From: Massilia sp. HP4
GTDB taxonomy: Bacteria; Pseudomonadota; Gammaproteobacteria; Burkholderiales; Burkholderiaceae_D
Assembly: GCF_005222695.1 (NCBI RefSeq)
Contig: NZ_STGG01000012.1
Span: 372,001-436,000, forward strand
DNA: 64,000 nt
Direction: 5' to 3'
Shown here: positions 25,702 to 34,339 of the stretch, in pieces
Numbering within the stretch: position 1 is the stretch's first letter
Layout: each line of letters opens with the position of its first letter
Program-made: the position numbers and the translations under genes
Notes under the pieces: model-generated
Told to the model about the DNA's origin: nothing
Database searches by the model: none
The model's input: only the letters and a program-made list of their open reading frames with translations

Positions 25702-28466
25702 TCTTTAACCTCGATAGTCACCGTTTCTGGCTTGGCAGATCTGACGATATGAGTCAGGCCGTTCCCATCCGTTTTCCCATACTCAAATGTTCCGTCTTCG
25801 CGCTTGATTCTGTAATCGGCGTGAGAAAGTGGTGCGCCAGTTGCCTTATCACGTATGATGAAAGCTTCATCAAAGAGATTTGCATCCGAGTCGGGCAAAC
25901 TGCCTAAACTGGCTGGGCTGCTTCCGCCTTTGTCAAATTGGTGTTTACCACCTTTGATCGAGAACTTTCCTGGACAAGCAAAGGTAATATCCCCACCTTC
26001 CAGCGTGATCGCCGACTCGCCCGCCTGCAGCACGATCTTTTCCTTGGCCTTGATCTCGATCCGATCATTCACCGAGATCACGGTGACTTCCTTGTCCGCC
26101 AGGATCTCCAGCCCATCCGTATGTGCCTGCAGCGACACCGGCCCATTCGCCGCAATCGCCTGGATCCCGCCCGCATGCGAGAACAGGCTGGCCGCGCCGC
26201 CCGCCACGGTCGACACCGTATGCCCCGCAGCGATGTGCAGATCCGACTGCGTCGTCCACTGCATCTGCTGCCCCGCATAGACGACGGTCGACGCCGGCGT
26301 CGCCCAGTTCACGCTGGCCGCCGAATCCATCAGCACGATCGCCGAGCCGAACTTCTCGACCGGCTGCCCGCCATCGAGTTCGCGCGACCCCGCCTTGGCC
26401 TTGAGCGCCGTCTGCCCACCAACCGCACCGTCGTACTTGCCCTTGGCCTTCGGATCGATCTGCTCGATGAATGCTTCCTGCGCCTTTGCCGCATCGCTAC
26501 TAAACAGTGCCTGCTGCGCGGTCGCGGCGTCCCGCAGCGCATCGCCCAACGACTGCGCCGCCTTGAACTGCGCCAGCGCTTCCGCCACATCCATCTGCGT
26601 CGACGCGATCCCGCTCCCGAGTTGCGGCCGCGCACTGGTCGACAGCAGCACGCCTTCACCGCCGCGCACGACCGCCCAGGCATCGGTGCGCAGCTCGAAG
26701 CCGCTGCCGCGATAGCGCCCGCGTTGCGACGTCCCGGGCGGTTGCTCGACCAGGTAACCGAGATGGAGTTCGCTGCCGGCGCTGCTGCTGGCCAGCCGCG
26801 TGCGCAGCTGTCCAGCCGTGTCGTCCACCTGCCATTGATTGAATCCGCCGCCATCGAAGTTCCGGCTATGAATCCCCGACAGCACACCGGCATGCTCGGC
26901 GCCGGAATCCACGCCAGCCGAAAACGGCGGCAGGTCGACGCCGTTATGCAGTTGGGCCACGATCACCGGCCGGTCGATATCGCCTTCGATAAAATCGACC
27001 AGCACCTCAGTGCCGATGCGTGGCGTGAACACGCTGCCCCAGTTCGGGCCGGCCAGCGCCTCGGCCACGCGTATCCAACTGCCGCAAGCATCGTTGCCGG
27101 GCGCGCTGCCCCGCTCATCCAGGTTGTGAGATACGCCGCCGGGGTTCGGATTGACGCCACGCTGCCACGCAAACTGCACTTTCACCTGATGGTCGCGCGT
27201 GTTGGTGGCGACCGCATTCGGCAAGCCGACCACCAGCGCGGTCTGCGGTCCCAGGCTCGTGCAAGGATGCGGCGCCACGATCGCGGCGGGCACCAGCGCG
27301 ACGACATCGCGCACGCAGGCGAAGGCATTGCGGTAGCTGCCGTTCTCGACCTGTTTCGACGCGCCCGCGATCCCGGTCTCGAACTTGTTGCGTGCCTCGT
27401 GCTGGACCCATAACACTGTAAAAGCATCGGCCCCGGCCGGATAGCGATCGTGCTGGCTCAACGTAAAGCCATATCCGGCCGCTAGCCGCCGTACGGCTCC
27501 CGCGCCTTCAAAGACCTTGTTACCCGACTCCAGCGCCAGCAGCATCAATTCGCTGTGGGCGCGCGCCGCCGCACCGGTCTCGCCGCCGACACGCTCGCCG
27601 CTGCCATCGTGGACGGACAGCGCAGGCAGCGCGCCCGCATCGAGGTGCGAAGTCAACTCGGCCGCCGGCGCCAGCAAGACCGCCGGATTCCAGCTGCTGA
27701 TGCTGACGCCGTTCGCCGTGACCTTGCGCCGTGCGTGGAAGGCGTCGATCGCGTCATCGCGCTCGGTCGCCCGCACGCCGTGGAAGCGCAGCGTGGCGCC
27801 TCCTGGCATCGCGGGGATGCGTGCGCGCCGGTCGAAGATCACCAGCCGGTGCCGCGCCTGCCCGTGGTCGGCCGCGGCCGCATCGAGCGGCTGCGCATGG
27901 TCGAAGCGCCAGCTCAAGCCTTCGGATGCCAGCAGCCGCACGAAGAAGTCGTAATCGCTTTCTCGGTACTGCGTGCATACCGGCCGCACCGGCAATTCCT
28001 GCGTCACCTCGAACGCGACATTCACCTGTGGATAATCGGCCAGTAATTCACAGGCGATGTCGCGCACGGTCTTGTTCTGGAACAGGTAGCAATCGCGCCG
28101 CAGCGTCAATAGCGCCAGCGCGGGTTCGAGCACCATGCGATAGCGGGCCACGCCGCCATCGGCGCCGACCCAGGACGCCGCCGTACACAGGCCATGCCAG
28201 GCGCGCCGGCCGCCGTCCGGCTGCAGCAGCCCGACGGTCAGCTCTTCGCCGATGAACAAAGACAGATCGAGATCGGTCGAGGTGCTGAGCGCATCGACTT
28301 CGAAGCGGAACAAGGCGTTGACGGCTTCGCGCCCCGCGAACCGCTCCGCCACCAGCGATTGCGGCAAGCCGCTTTGCTGGCTGCTGGCCAGGGTGAGGAG
28401 CCGCGCGTGCTGGCTCAGGCCCGTGCCGAACAGGCCGAGCGAGGCGGGATCGGGAAAAGCTCTCAT
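25698..28466 (-). CDS. vgrG: Type VI spike protein VgrG with C-terminal transthyretin-like extension
   Basis: A 922-residue VgrG (TssI). The N-terminal gp27-like domain (about residues 30-390) has the motifs VCTQYRESDYDFFVRLLASEG and FRFEVDAL. The gp5-like OB domain (about 395-510) includes HQVKVQFAWQRG and GTEVLVDFIEGDIDRPVI. A DUF2345 beta-helix extension runs from about 700 to 855 (WATPASTVVYAGQQMQWTTQ, then VISVNDRIEIKAKEKIVLQ). The last 58 residues (from FDEAFIIRDKATGAPL) look like a transthyretin/Ig-like domain of the kind that docks effectors on other VgrGs. The effector gene overlaps its stop codon. It lies 16 bp after tssK. Confidence 0.95.
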   Translation of the reverse strand: MRAFPDPASLGLFGTGLSQHARLLTLASSQQSGLPQSLVAERFAGREAVNALFRFEVDALSTSTDLDLSLFIGEELTVGLLQPDGGRRAWHGLCTAASWVGADGGVARYRMVLEPALALLTLRRDCYLFQNKTVRDIACELLADYPQVNVAFEVTQELPVRPVCTQYRESDYDFFVRLLASEGLSWRFDHAQPLDAAAADHGQARHRLVIFDRRARIPAMPGGATLRFHGVRATERDDAIDAFHARRKVTANGVSISSWNPAVLLAPAAELTSHLDAGALPALSVHDGSGERVGGETGAAARAHSELMLLALESGNKVFEGAGAVRRLAAGYGFTLSQHDRYPAGADAFTVLWVQHEARNKFETGIAGASKQVENGSYRNAFACVRDVVALVPAAIVAPHPCTSLGPQTALVVGLPNAVATNTRDHQVKVQFAWQRGVNPNPGGVSHNLDERGSAPGNDACGSWIRVAEALAGPNWGSVFTPRIGTEVLVDFIEGDIDRPVIVAQLHNGVDLPPFSAGVDSGAEHAGVLSGIHSRNFDGGGFNQWQVDDTAGQLRTRLASSSAGSELHLGYLVEQPPGTSQRGRYRGSGFELRTDAWAVVRGGEGVLLSTSARPQLGSGIASTQMDVAEALAQFKAAQSLGDALRDAATAQQALFSSDAAKAQEAFIEQIDPKAKGKYDGAVGGQTALKAKAGSRELDGGQPVEKFGSAIVLMDSAASVNWATPASTVVYAGQQMQWTTQSDLHIAAGHTVSTVAGGAASLFSHAGGIQAIAANGPVSLQAHTDGLEILADKEVTVISVNDRIEIKAKEKIVLQAGESAITLEGGDITFACPGKFSIKGGKHQFDKGGSSPASLGSLPDSDANLFDEAFIIRDKATGAPLSHADYRIKREDGTFEYGKTDGNGLTHIVRSAKPETVTIEVKE

Positions 28467-28482
28467 CGGCGCGCTTTCCGCT

Positions 28483-29823
28483 CTAGGACATCACCGCCAG
28501 CAACTCGAGCCTGAGTTCCTTCATCCCGGCCGGCACATAGATCGAGATCGACTGCGCCTTGAGCATGCGCTCGTACATAGGCCCTTTCGCCTCGAGGATG
28601 AAGTAGCAGGTATCGGGCCGTACGGGAATCGCGGCCGGCGGTTGCGGCGTGTACTGCAGGCGCACGCCGGGCAGCGCCGACAGCACGAACTTCTCGACGT
28701 CGTCCGGCGCGCCGACCTTGAAGCGCAGCGGTGCCACGTCGACCAGTTCCACCGCCGGGATGTCGGCCGAGACGGCGATATAGAAGGTGGTGTCGTCGTC
28801 GATCTTGCCCGAGTCGAGCATGCCGATGTGGTAGCAGGGCCGCACCTCGTTCAGGGCGATGCCGAAGTACTTGGCCGAGATCACGGTGTCGAGCAGCTCA
28901 CGGATGAGCAGGTAGAGCTTGGCGAAGGCGGGGCCGGGATCGTGGTGCTGGTAACTGGGCAGGTCGGCCAGGGTCCAGCTCTTGGAAAACGTCATCAGGC
29001 CGCCGGCCACGTCCAGCAGCGCCTCGAACAGGCGCTCTGGGTGCAGGGCCGGATGATTGAAGTGGTGCGACAGCGCCGCATACGCCGAGCTGGCCGTGTG
29101 CAGCAGCCAGAACGAGGACATATCGCCCGAGCGGAATTCGATCACGTTGCGGGTCGGTTCGCGGTGGTGGCCGTACAGCGCGCCGACCTTGGCCTGCAGC
29201 GCGTCGAGCAGGCGGCGTAGCTGCTGGAACAGCGCCGGCGCCGCGCCCAGCGACACCGATGGCGGCACCAGCGCCGGGTCGATCTCGAAGCCGCCGGTGC
29301 TGCTCCTGCGCACGCGCAGCAGCGGAAAGTGGATGTAGGCGTCGCGCGGCTCGAATTCGGAGACCAGCCGCAGCGCGCGCTTCAGGTAGGCCAGCTGCAC
29401 CGGCGCCGCTTGCGTGTACAGGTCCGGCGTTTCCTCGTTGGCCTGCAGGAAGCGCGTGGTGGTGGCCGCCTGGCCCGGCTGGACGAAGTTGGCATTGAAC
29501 GGTTTCAGTCCCGGCAGCGCCGCGTAATAGGTCACGGCCTGCACCGATTGCTGCAGCTGGTTCAGGTCGACGGTGCCGGGCAGCTCGTCGATGCCGGGCG
29601 CCTCGACCAGCTCGCCGTCCTGGAAGCGCAGCGACAGGCCCAGCACCCGCAGCATGCCGCTGGCCAGCGCCTCGCGGTCGATCTCGACCTGCTCGACCCC
29701 CCATGCATACGGATGCGCCGCCTTGACGCCCTTGTACAGGCAATGCTCGTGATACGCGTCTTGGCGCTGGAAATGTTGCGGGCGTAACAGCAGGCCCTCG
29801 CCCCACAAAACTTTGCTGGTCAT
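28483..29823 (-). CDS. tssK: Type VI secretion baseplate protein TssK
   Basis: A 446-residue baseplate protein that links the wedge complex (TssEFG) to the membrane complex. It shows the family start VLWGEGLLLRPQHFQRQDAY, the region RNVIEFRSGDMSSFWLLHT, and the C-terminal receptor-binding part (RPDTCYFILEAKGPMYERML). Length is normal. It is the first gene of the leftward run and is divergent from tssE across about 155 bp. That spacing suggests joint control of the two halves of the locus. Confidence 0.97.
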   Translation of the reverse strand: MTSKVLWGEGLLLRPQHFQRQDAYHEHCLYKGVKAAHPYAWGVEQVEIDREALASGMLRVLGLSLRFQDGELVEAPGIDELPGTVDLNQLQQSVQAVTYYAALPGLKPFNANFVQPGQAATTTRFLQANEETPDLYTQAAPVQLAYLKRALRLVSEFEPRDAYIHFPLLRVRRSSTGGFEIDPALVPPSVSLGAAPALFQQLRRLLDALQAKVGALYGHHREPTRNVIEFRSGDMSSFWLLHTASSAYAALSHHFNHPALHPERLFEALLDVAGGLMTFSKSWTLADLPSYQHHDPGPAFAKLYLLIRELLDTVISAKYFGIALNEVRPCYHIGMLDSGKIDDDTTFYIAVSADIPAVELVDVAPLRFKVGAPDDVEKFVLSALPGVRLQYTPQPPAAIPVRPDTCYFILEAKGPMYERMLKAQSISIYVPAGMKELRLELLAVMS

Positions 29824-29978
29824 CGCTGGCGTCTCCCCACGTTGTTCTTTGCGAAAGGAAACGATAACGACGAGATGCTGTCGGGCATGTGAACTTGATC
29901 AAAGTTTGGTGCTGAACACCGTGGCAACATGCGATTGGTTTTCAGTGCGCAACACATCCGGACGACGAGGGGAGCTTG
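29824..29978. promoter_or_regulatory. Divergent control region between tssK and tssE
   Basis: This 155-bp gap must hold promoters for both type VI transcripts. It includes the near-perfect dyad AACTTGATCAAAGTT at 29892-29906, a possible operator. I looked for a sigma-54 (-24/-12) site and found none with correct spacing. Confidence 0.45.
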
Positions 29979-30503
29979 ATGAAAGGATTTACGCCGGACC
30001 TGTTCGACCGCCTGCTCGGCCAGCCGCTGCGCAATGGCGTGGTGGTGGCGCGCCTGAATGTCGAGGAGCTCAAGGATGCGGTGGCGCGCGACCTGGAAGC
30101 GCTGCTCAACACGCGTTCGACCATCCAGGATGGGGCGCTGGCCGCCTTCCCCGAGTGTCGCCAGTCGATGGTCGGCTATGGCTTGTGCGATTTCGCCGAC
30201 CGCTCGCTGTCCAGTCCCACCGACCGCGCCCATATCTGCGCCTGCATCGAACAGACCATCGCGCGCCACGAACCGCGGCTGCAGAACGTGAAGGCGCTGC
30301 TCGAAATGCGCGACGAGGCGGGCGCGCCTTCGGTCAACCGTCTCGGCTTCTCGATCACGGGCGTGCTGGTCGGGAGCCTGTCGCAAGAGCCGGTGAACTT
30401 CGACGCCGTGCTGCAGCCGTCCACGCTCCAGTACAGCATCCGCAAGAACGGCCGCGCGGTCGCGGCCAACGCCGCGCCATCGGCATCGCCGGCAGGGGTC
30501 TGA
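29979..30503 (+). CDS. tssE: Type VI secretion baseplate protein TssE
   Basis: A 174-residue gp25-like baseplate component. Family features include FDRLLG near the start, DLEALLNTR, YGLCDFADRSL and the final strand LQYSIRKNG. The ATG is preceded by AGGGGAG at good spacing; an in-frame TTG one codon earlier is not needed. The next gene, tssF, starts at the base after its stop codon, so the genes are co-translated. The protein is slightly longer than usual at its Ala-rich C-terminus. Confidence 0.95.
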   Translation: MKGFTPDLFDRLLGQPLRNGVVVARLNVEELKDAVARDLEALLNTRSTIQDGALAAFPECRQSMVGYGLCDFADRSLSSPTDRAHICACIEQTIARHEPRLQNVKALLEMRDEAGAPSVNRLGFSITGVLVGSLSQEPVNFDAVLQPSTLQYSIRKNGRAVAANAAPSASPAGV

Positions 30504-32345
30504 ATGGACCAGCTGCTGCCCTATTACGAAAGCGAACTGGCCTACCTGCGGCGCAACCTGCGCGAATTCGCGGAGCGCTATCCGCGCATCGCCGGCCGCC
30601 TGGCGATCAGCGGCGAGGTGTGCGAAGACCCGCATACCGAGCGCATGATCGAGTCGTTCGCCTTCCTCAATGCGCGCATCGCCAAGCGCCTGGACGACGA
30701 CTATCCCGAGTTCACCGAGGCGCTGTTCGACGTGCTGTATCCGCACTACCTGCGCCCTTTCCCCTCGTGCTCGATCGCGCGCCTGGACATCGCCGCCGCG
30801 GCCAGGCAACAGACCACGGTGGCCACGCTCCCGCGCGGCACCAAGCTCACCACGCGGCCGGTGCGCGGCGTGGCCTGCATCTTTCGCACCGTCTATCCGG
30901 TCGCGATGGCGCCGCTGGTCCTGGGCCGCGCGGCATTCTCGCCGATCATCCAGGCGCCGGATGCGGCGCGCCTGCCGGCCGGCGCCAGCGCCAGCATCAG
31001 CCTGTCCCTGGCCGTCACCTGCGAAAGCGGCGGCCTCGATGCCATCGACCTGCCCGCGCTGCGCCTGTTCCTCGATGGCGAGCCGTCGTTCTGCGCCGCC
31101 CTGCGCGACGCGCTGCTGGCGCGCACGGTCGCCGCCTATGTGCAGCTCGAGGGCGGCCACTGGATCGCGCTGCCGGCGCTGCCGGTGCGCGCCGCCGGCT
31201 TCGACGAAGACGATGCGCTGATCGACTTCCCGGCCCGCTCCCACACCGCCTACCGGCTGCTGACCGAATACTTCTGCTTTCCCGAGAAATTCAACTTCGT
31301 CGACCTCGACCTGGCGCTGCTGGCGCGCAGCCTTCCGCCCGGCACGCGCCGCTTCAGCCTGCACCTGGCGCTGGCCGGCATCCGCAGCGACTCGAACCTG
31401 GCGCGCATGCTCGGCACGCTGTCGACCAACAACCTGGTGGCGGGCTGCACGCCGGTGATCAACCTGTTCGCCCAGCGCGGCGAACCGATCCGACTGACGC
31501 ACGCCACGGCCAGCTATCCGGTGCTGGCCGATGCGCGCCGCGCCTATGCCTACGAGGTCAATGCGATCGACGAGGTCAACCTGGTGCGCGAGACGCCGCA
31601 GGGCGAGACGGTGGTGCGCTTCCAGCCCTTTTATTCGCTCAAGCATGCGCAGACGCCGGAACAGAACGGGCATTACTGGGCCCTGCGCCGCGACGACACG
31701 ATGGCCGAGCGCAGCCCCGGCTTCGAGACGCAGATCTCGATCGTCGACATCGACTTCGACCCGGCCGACGTCGAGACCACGACCCTCAACCTGGAACTGA
31801 CCTGCACCAACCGCGACCTGCCGCTGCTGCTGAGCTACGGCCAGCCGGGCGGCGACCTGTTCCTCGAAGGCGGATCCGGCGTGCGCGAGATTTCCTTCCT
31901 GCGCAAACCCAGCCCCACCTGGCGCTTCGCGCGCGGCCGCAGCGCCCACTGGCGACTGATTTCGCTGCTCTCGCTGAACCACCTGTCGCTGGCCGACGGC
32001 GGCGTCGACGCCTTCCGCGAGATGCTGGCGCTGCACGACCTGCCGCGCTCGGCCGCCTCGACGCGCCAGGTCGGCGGCGTCAATGCGATCGCCTATACGC
32101 CCACCAGCGCCTGGTTGTCGGGCAATCCCTTCAACTGCCTGGTGCGCGGGGTCGAGGTCAGGATCGGCATCGACGAGGAAGCCTTCGTCGGCAGCGGCAT
32201 CCATGCCTTCGCCCACATCGTCGAGCGCTTCCTGGCGCTGTACGTGCACGCCAACAGCTTCACCCAGCTGGTGATCGTGTCCCATCAATCCGGAGAGGAG
32301 CTGCTGCGATGCGCGCCCCGAAGCGGCGAACTGAGTCTCCTGTAA
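30504..32345 (+). CDS. tssF: Type VI secretion baseplate protein TssF
   Basis: A 613-residue wedge protein of the type VI baseplate. The opening YYESELAYLRRNLREFAERYP and the motif PEFTEALFDVLYPHYLRPFPS are diagnostic. Further conserved parts are LLTEYFCFPEKFNFVDLD and VNAIAYTPTSAW, and it ends with the RFLALYVHANSFTQL region. It forms a TssF2-TssG1 complex with its downstream neighbour, whose start codon lies 37 bp inside this gene. Confidence 0.97.
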   Translation: MDQLLPYYESELAYLRRNLREFAERYPRIAGRLAISGEVCEDPHTERMIESFAFLNARIAKRLDDDYPEFTEALFDVLYPHYLRPFPSCSIARLDIAAAARQQTTVATLPRGTKLTTRPVRGVACIFRTVYPVAMAPLVLGRAAFSPIIQAPDAARLPAGASASISLSLAVTCESGGLDAIDLPALRLFLDGEPSFCAALRDALLARTVAAYVQLEGGHWIALPALPVRAAGFDEDDALIDFPARSHTAYRLLTEYFCFPEKFNFVDLDLALLARSLPPGTRRFSLHLALAGIRSDSNLARMLGTLSTNNLVAGCTPVINLFAQRGEPIRLTHATASYPVLADARRAYAYEVNAIDEVNLVRETPQGETVVRFQPFYSLKHAQTPEQNGHYWALRRDDTMAERSPGFETQISIVDIDFDPADVETTTLNLELTCTNRDLPLLLSYGQPGGDLFLEGGSGVREISFLRKPSPTWRFARGRSAHWRLISLLSLNHLSLADGGVDAFREMLALHDLPRSAASTRQVGGVNAIAYTPTSAWLSGNPFNCLVRGVEVRIGIDEEAFVGSGIHAFAHIVERFLALYVHANSFTQLVIVSHQSGEELLRCAPRSGELSLL

Positions 32346-33427
32346 TCGAGCGCCTGCTGCGCGAGCCGTGGCGCTTCGAGTTCTTCCAGGCGGTGCGCGT
32401 GCTCGAGCTGTGGCTCAAGCGCCGCGGCCGCCCCGCCCACGGCCTGGTGGCCGACATGCTGCGTTTTCGCAATTCGATCTCGCTCGGCTTCCCGGCCAGC
32501 CAGGTCGAAGCCATCGAGCCCGAGCTGCGCGACCTCGATATCGGCATGCCCTTCGACATGCTGGTCGACGCCGCCGCGCTGGGCGACGCGCTGGAGCAGG
32601 GCACCCTGCGCCGGCTGCACCTGACGCCTGCCTTCATGGGCCTGCTGGGCGGGAACGGCGTGCTGCCGGTCCACTACACCGAGCGCATCGCCGAGCACCA
32701 GGCGCGCCACAAGAACGAAGGCGAGGACGAGGGCCCGCGCGCCTTCCTGGACGCCTTCTCGAACCGCTCGCTGGCGCTGTTCTACGAAGCCTGGCGCAAG
32801 TACCGCCTGCCCTTCAAATACCAGCTCGATGGGCAGGACGCCTTCCTGCCGCTGCTGCTGTCCCTGGCCGGCCTGGGCGACGCCGCCCTGCGTCGCCGCC
32901 TGGGGAGCGACGCCGATGGCGCCGTGCTGGACGAGTCGATCGGCTACTTCGCCGCCGCCATCCGCCACCGGCCGGTGTCCGCCGTGCAGCTGGCGCGGGT
33001 GCTGTCGGAATACTTCGGCGAGCAGGTCGAGGCCGAACAGTTCGTCGGTTCGTGGTACGACGTTCCCATCGCCCAGCAGACCGTGCTGGGCCAGGACAGC
33101 GCCGTCCTCGGCACGCGCGCGATCGCCGGCGCGCGGGTCTGGCAGCGCAGCCTGCGCCTGCGCCTGGTGGTCGGGCCGCTGGCGCACGCCGGCTTCCAGG
33201 GATTCTTGCCGGGCGGCCTGGCGGCGCGCGCGCTCAAGAGCGTGCTGGCGCTGTTCACCGGCGTCGCGCTCGAGTACGAAGTCGAGGTGGTGCTGCGCGC
33301 CGCCGACGTCCACAACACCACGCTCGGCGACGCCCACCCGGGGCGCCTCGGCTGGGATGCCTTCCTGGTGCTGGACGCCCCGCCGGGCGATCGGCACGAT
33401 GTGCGCTACGACCTGCACGCGGTCTAG
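32309..33427 (+). CDS. tssG: Type VI secretion baseplate protein TssG
   Basis: A 372-residue wedge protein. Typical segments are EPWRFEFFQAVRVLELW near the N-terminus, LTPAFMGLLGGNGVLPVHYTE, and FSNRSLALFYEAWRKYRLPF. The start used has GGAGAGGAG upstream and overlaps tssF by 37 bp, as is usual in tssFG pairs. In most clusters the ClpV ATPase gene tssH follows. Here the next gene is an unrelated DUF2750 protein, so the rightward transcript stops after EFG. Confidence 0.95.
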   Translation: MRAPKRRTESPVIERLLREPWRFEFFQAVRVLELWLKRRGRPAHGLVADMLRFRNSISLGFPASQVEAIEPELRDLDIGMPFDMLVDAAALGDALEQGTLRRLHLTPAFMGLLGGNGVLPVHYTERIAEHQARHKNEGEDEGPRAFLDAFSNRSLALFYEAWRKYRLPFKYQLDGQDAFLPLLLSLAGLGDAALRRRLGSDADGAVLDESIGYFAAAIRHRPVSAVQLARVLSEYFGEQVEAEQFVGSWYDVPIAQQTVLGQDSAVLGTRAIAGARVWQRSLRLRLVVGPLAHAGFQGFLPGGLAARALKSVLALFTGVALEYEVEVVLRAADVHNTTLGDAHPGRLGWDAFLVLDAPPGDRHDVRYDLHAV

Positions 33428-33522
33428 TTGCCACCTTTTCAATCCTGTCGAACGCACCCGCCGCCGCCCGATGGCGTATGCTGGCAATGTCGGGCCTCGC
33501 GCCTCAATGAACGGGAATGGTG

Positions 33523-33930
33523 ATGAGCGAACGTATCATCTCGGCGATCAAGCTGGGCGGCCAGCAACTGGCGGCCGTGGTCACGCTGCCGGGGCCGGAA
33601 CGCTACGAGTATTTCATCAAGCGCGTAGCCGATGCACGCGAAGTGTGGGGCCTGTACCAGGACGGCTGGGCCCTGGCCAAGACCGATGACGGCACCCTGG
33701 TGTTTCCCATGTGGCCGGCGAGCGACTACGCCGCCCTGTGCGCCGAATTCGAATGGGACGGCTACGACGCCCAGGCGTTCTCGCTCGAAGAGCTGATCGA
33801 CGAACTGCTGCCGCAACTCGAAGAAGACAGCGTCTTGCCCGGCGTGTTCTATACGCCGGGCGACAAGGGGATCACGCCCAGCGTCGTCCAGCTGATCGGC
33901 GACCTGGAGGACGAACTGCGCAGGATGTAG
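33523..33930 (+). CDS. DUF2750 domain protein
   Basis: A small cytoplasmic protein of about 135 residues. YEYFIKRVADAREVWGLYQDGWALA followed by FPMWPASDYAALCAEFEWDGY matches DUF2750 (quoted in part here as two motifs: RVADAREVWGLYQDGWALA and FPMWPASDYA). The acidic C-terminus (LIDELLPQLEED) is usual. The ATG at 33523 has GGGA six bases upstream; an ATG two codons earlier overlaps that site and is less likely. Function unknown. It lies just after tssG but shares no evident link with type VI secretion. Confidence 0.8.
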   Translation: MSERIISAIKLGGQQLAAVVTLPGPERYEYFIKRVADAREVWGLYQDGWALAKTDDGTLVFPMWPASDYAALCAEFEWDGYDAQAFSLEELIDELLPQLEEDSVLPGVFYTPGDKGITPSVVQLIGDLEDELRRM

Positions 33931-33933
33931 GTT

Positions 33934-34122
33934 TCACAAGCGCGCCAGCAATTGCTCGACCACGGCCAGCTGCACCGGCCTGGTGAGATGATGATCGAAG
34001 CCGGCCTCGCCCGAGCGCTGGCGGTCGCTCCCGGCGCCCCAGCCGGTCAGGGCCACCAGCACGACTCCCTCCAGTTCGGCCATCGCGCGCAGCGAGCGCG
34101 CCACGTCGTAGCCGCTCATGCC
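33934..34122 (-). pseudogene. Response-regulator receiver-domain fragment
   Basis: About 62 residues that match the second half of a REC domain: GMSGYDVARSLR, VVLVALTGWGAG (with the conserved Thr), and FDHHLTRPVQLAVVEQLLARL, where the conserved Lys of the K-P motif is changed to Arg. The first half, including the phosphorylated Asp, is missing, and upstream codons meet a stop after a few residues that are not REC-like (NFTGKA). It is probably the tail of a lost hybrid kinase or regulator. Confidence 0.75.
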
Positions 34123-34239
34123 TGCCTTCCCGGTGAAATTTTATCTATACCACAGCGCCCTGCCGAAGGCGTCCGCGTCCTGCGAATGACACAGAAATGT
34201 TCAAGATTGCGATGGGCGAACCCCGAACGGCTTGAACCG

Positions 34240-34279
34240 ATGTCATCAAACTGTGACCGAACTGTCACGGAGTCGTCAT
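34240..34279 (+). promoter_or_regulatory. Four-repeat Pho box (PhoB-binding array) before phoX
   Basis: Four heptamers lie exactly 11 bp apart: ATGTCAT (34240), CTGTGAC (34251), CTGTCAC (34262) and TCGTCAT (34273), separated by 4-bp spacers. This is the arrangement bound by PhoB dimers in tandem (consensus CTGTCAT, 4-bp spacer). A TACTAT hexamer at 34290-34295 lies 10 bp downstream, where a Pho box replaces the -35 element. The gene that follows encodes a phosphatase, so induction by phosphate starvation is strongly suggested. Confidence 0.85.
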
Positions 34280-34339
34280 GTTGCCTTACTACTATCTAGT
34301 GGCTTTCCTTTCCCTCACTACATAACAGGATCCACTTCC

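Noticed and set aside
29924..29945. A possible sigma-54 promoter (TGGCAA...TTGGT) before tssE
   Set aside because: The spacing between the two GG/GC elements is 12 rather than 10 bases and the -12 GC is missing.
29813..32308. A long plus-strand frame continuous with tssG and overlapping tssE and tssF
   Set aside because: Only the part from 32309 is TssG-like. The upstream translation is Arg/Pro-rich without domains and lies out of frame with true tssE and tssF.
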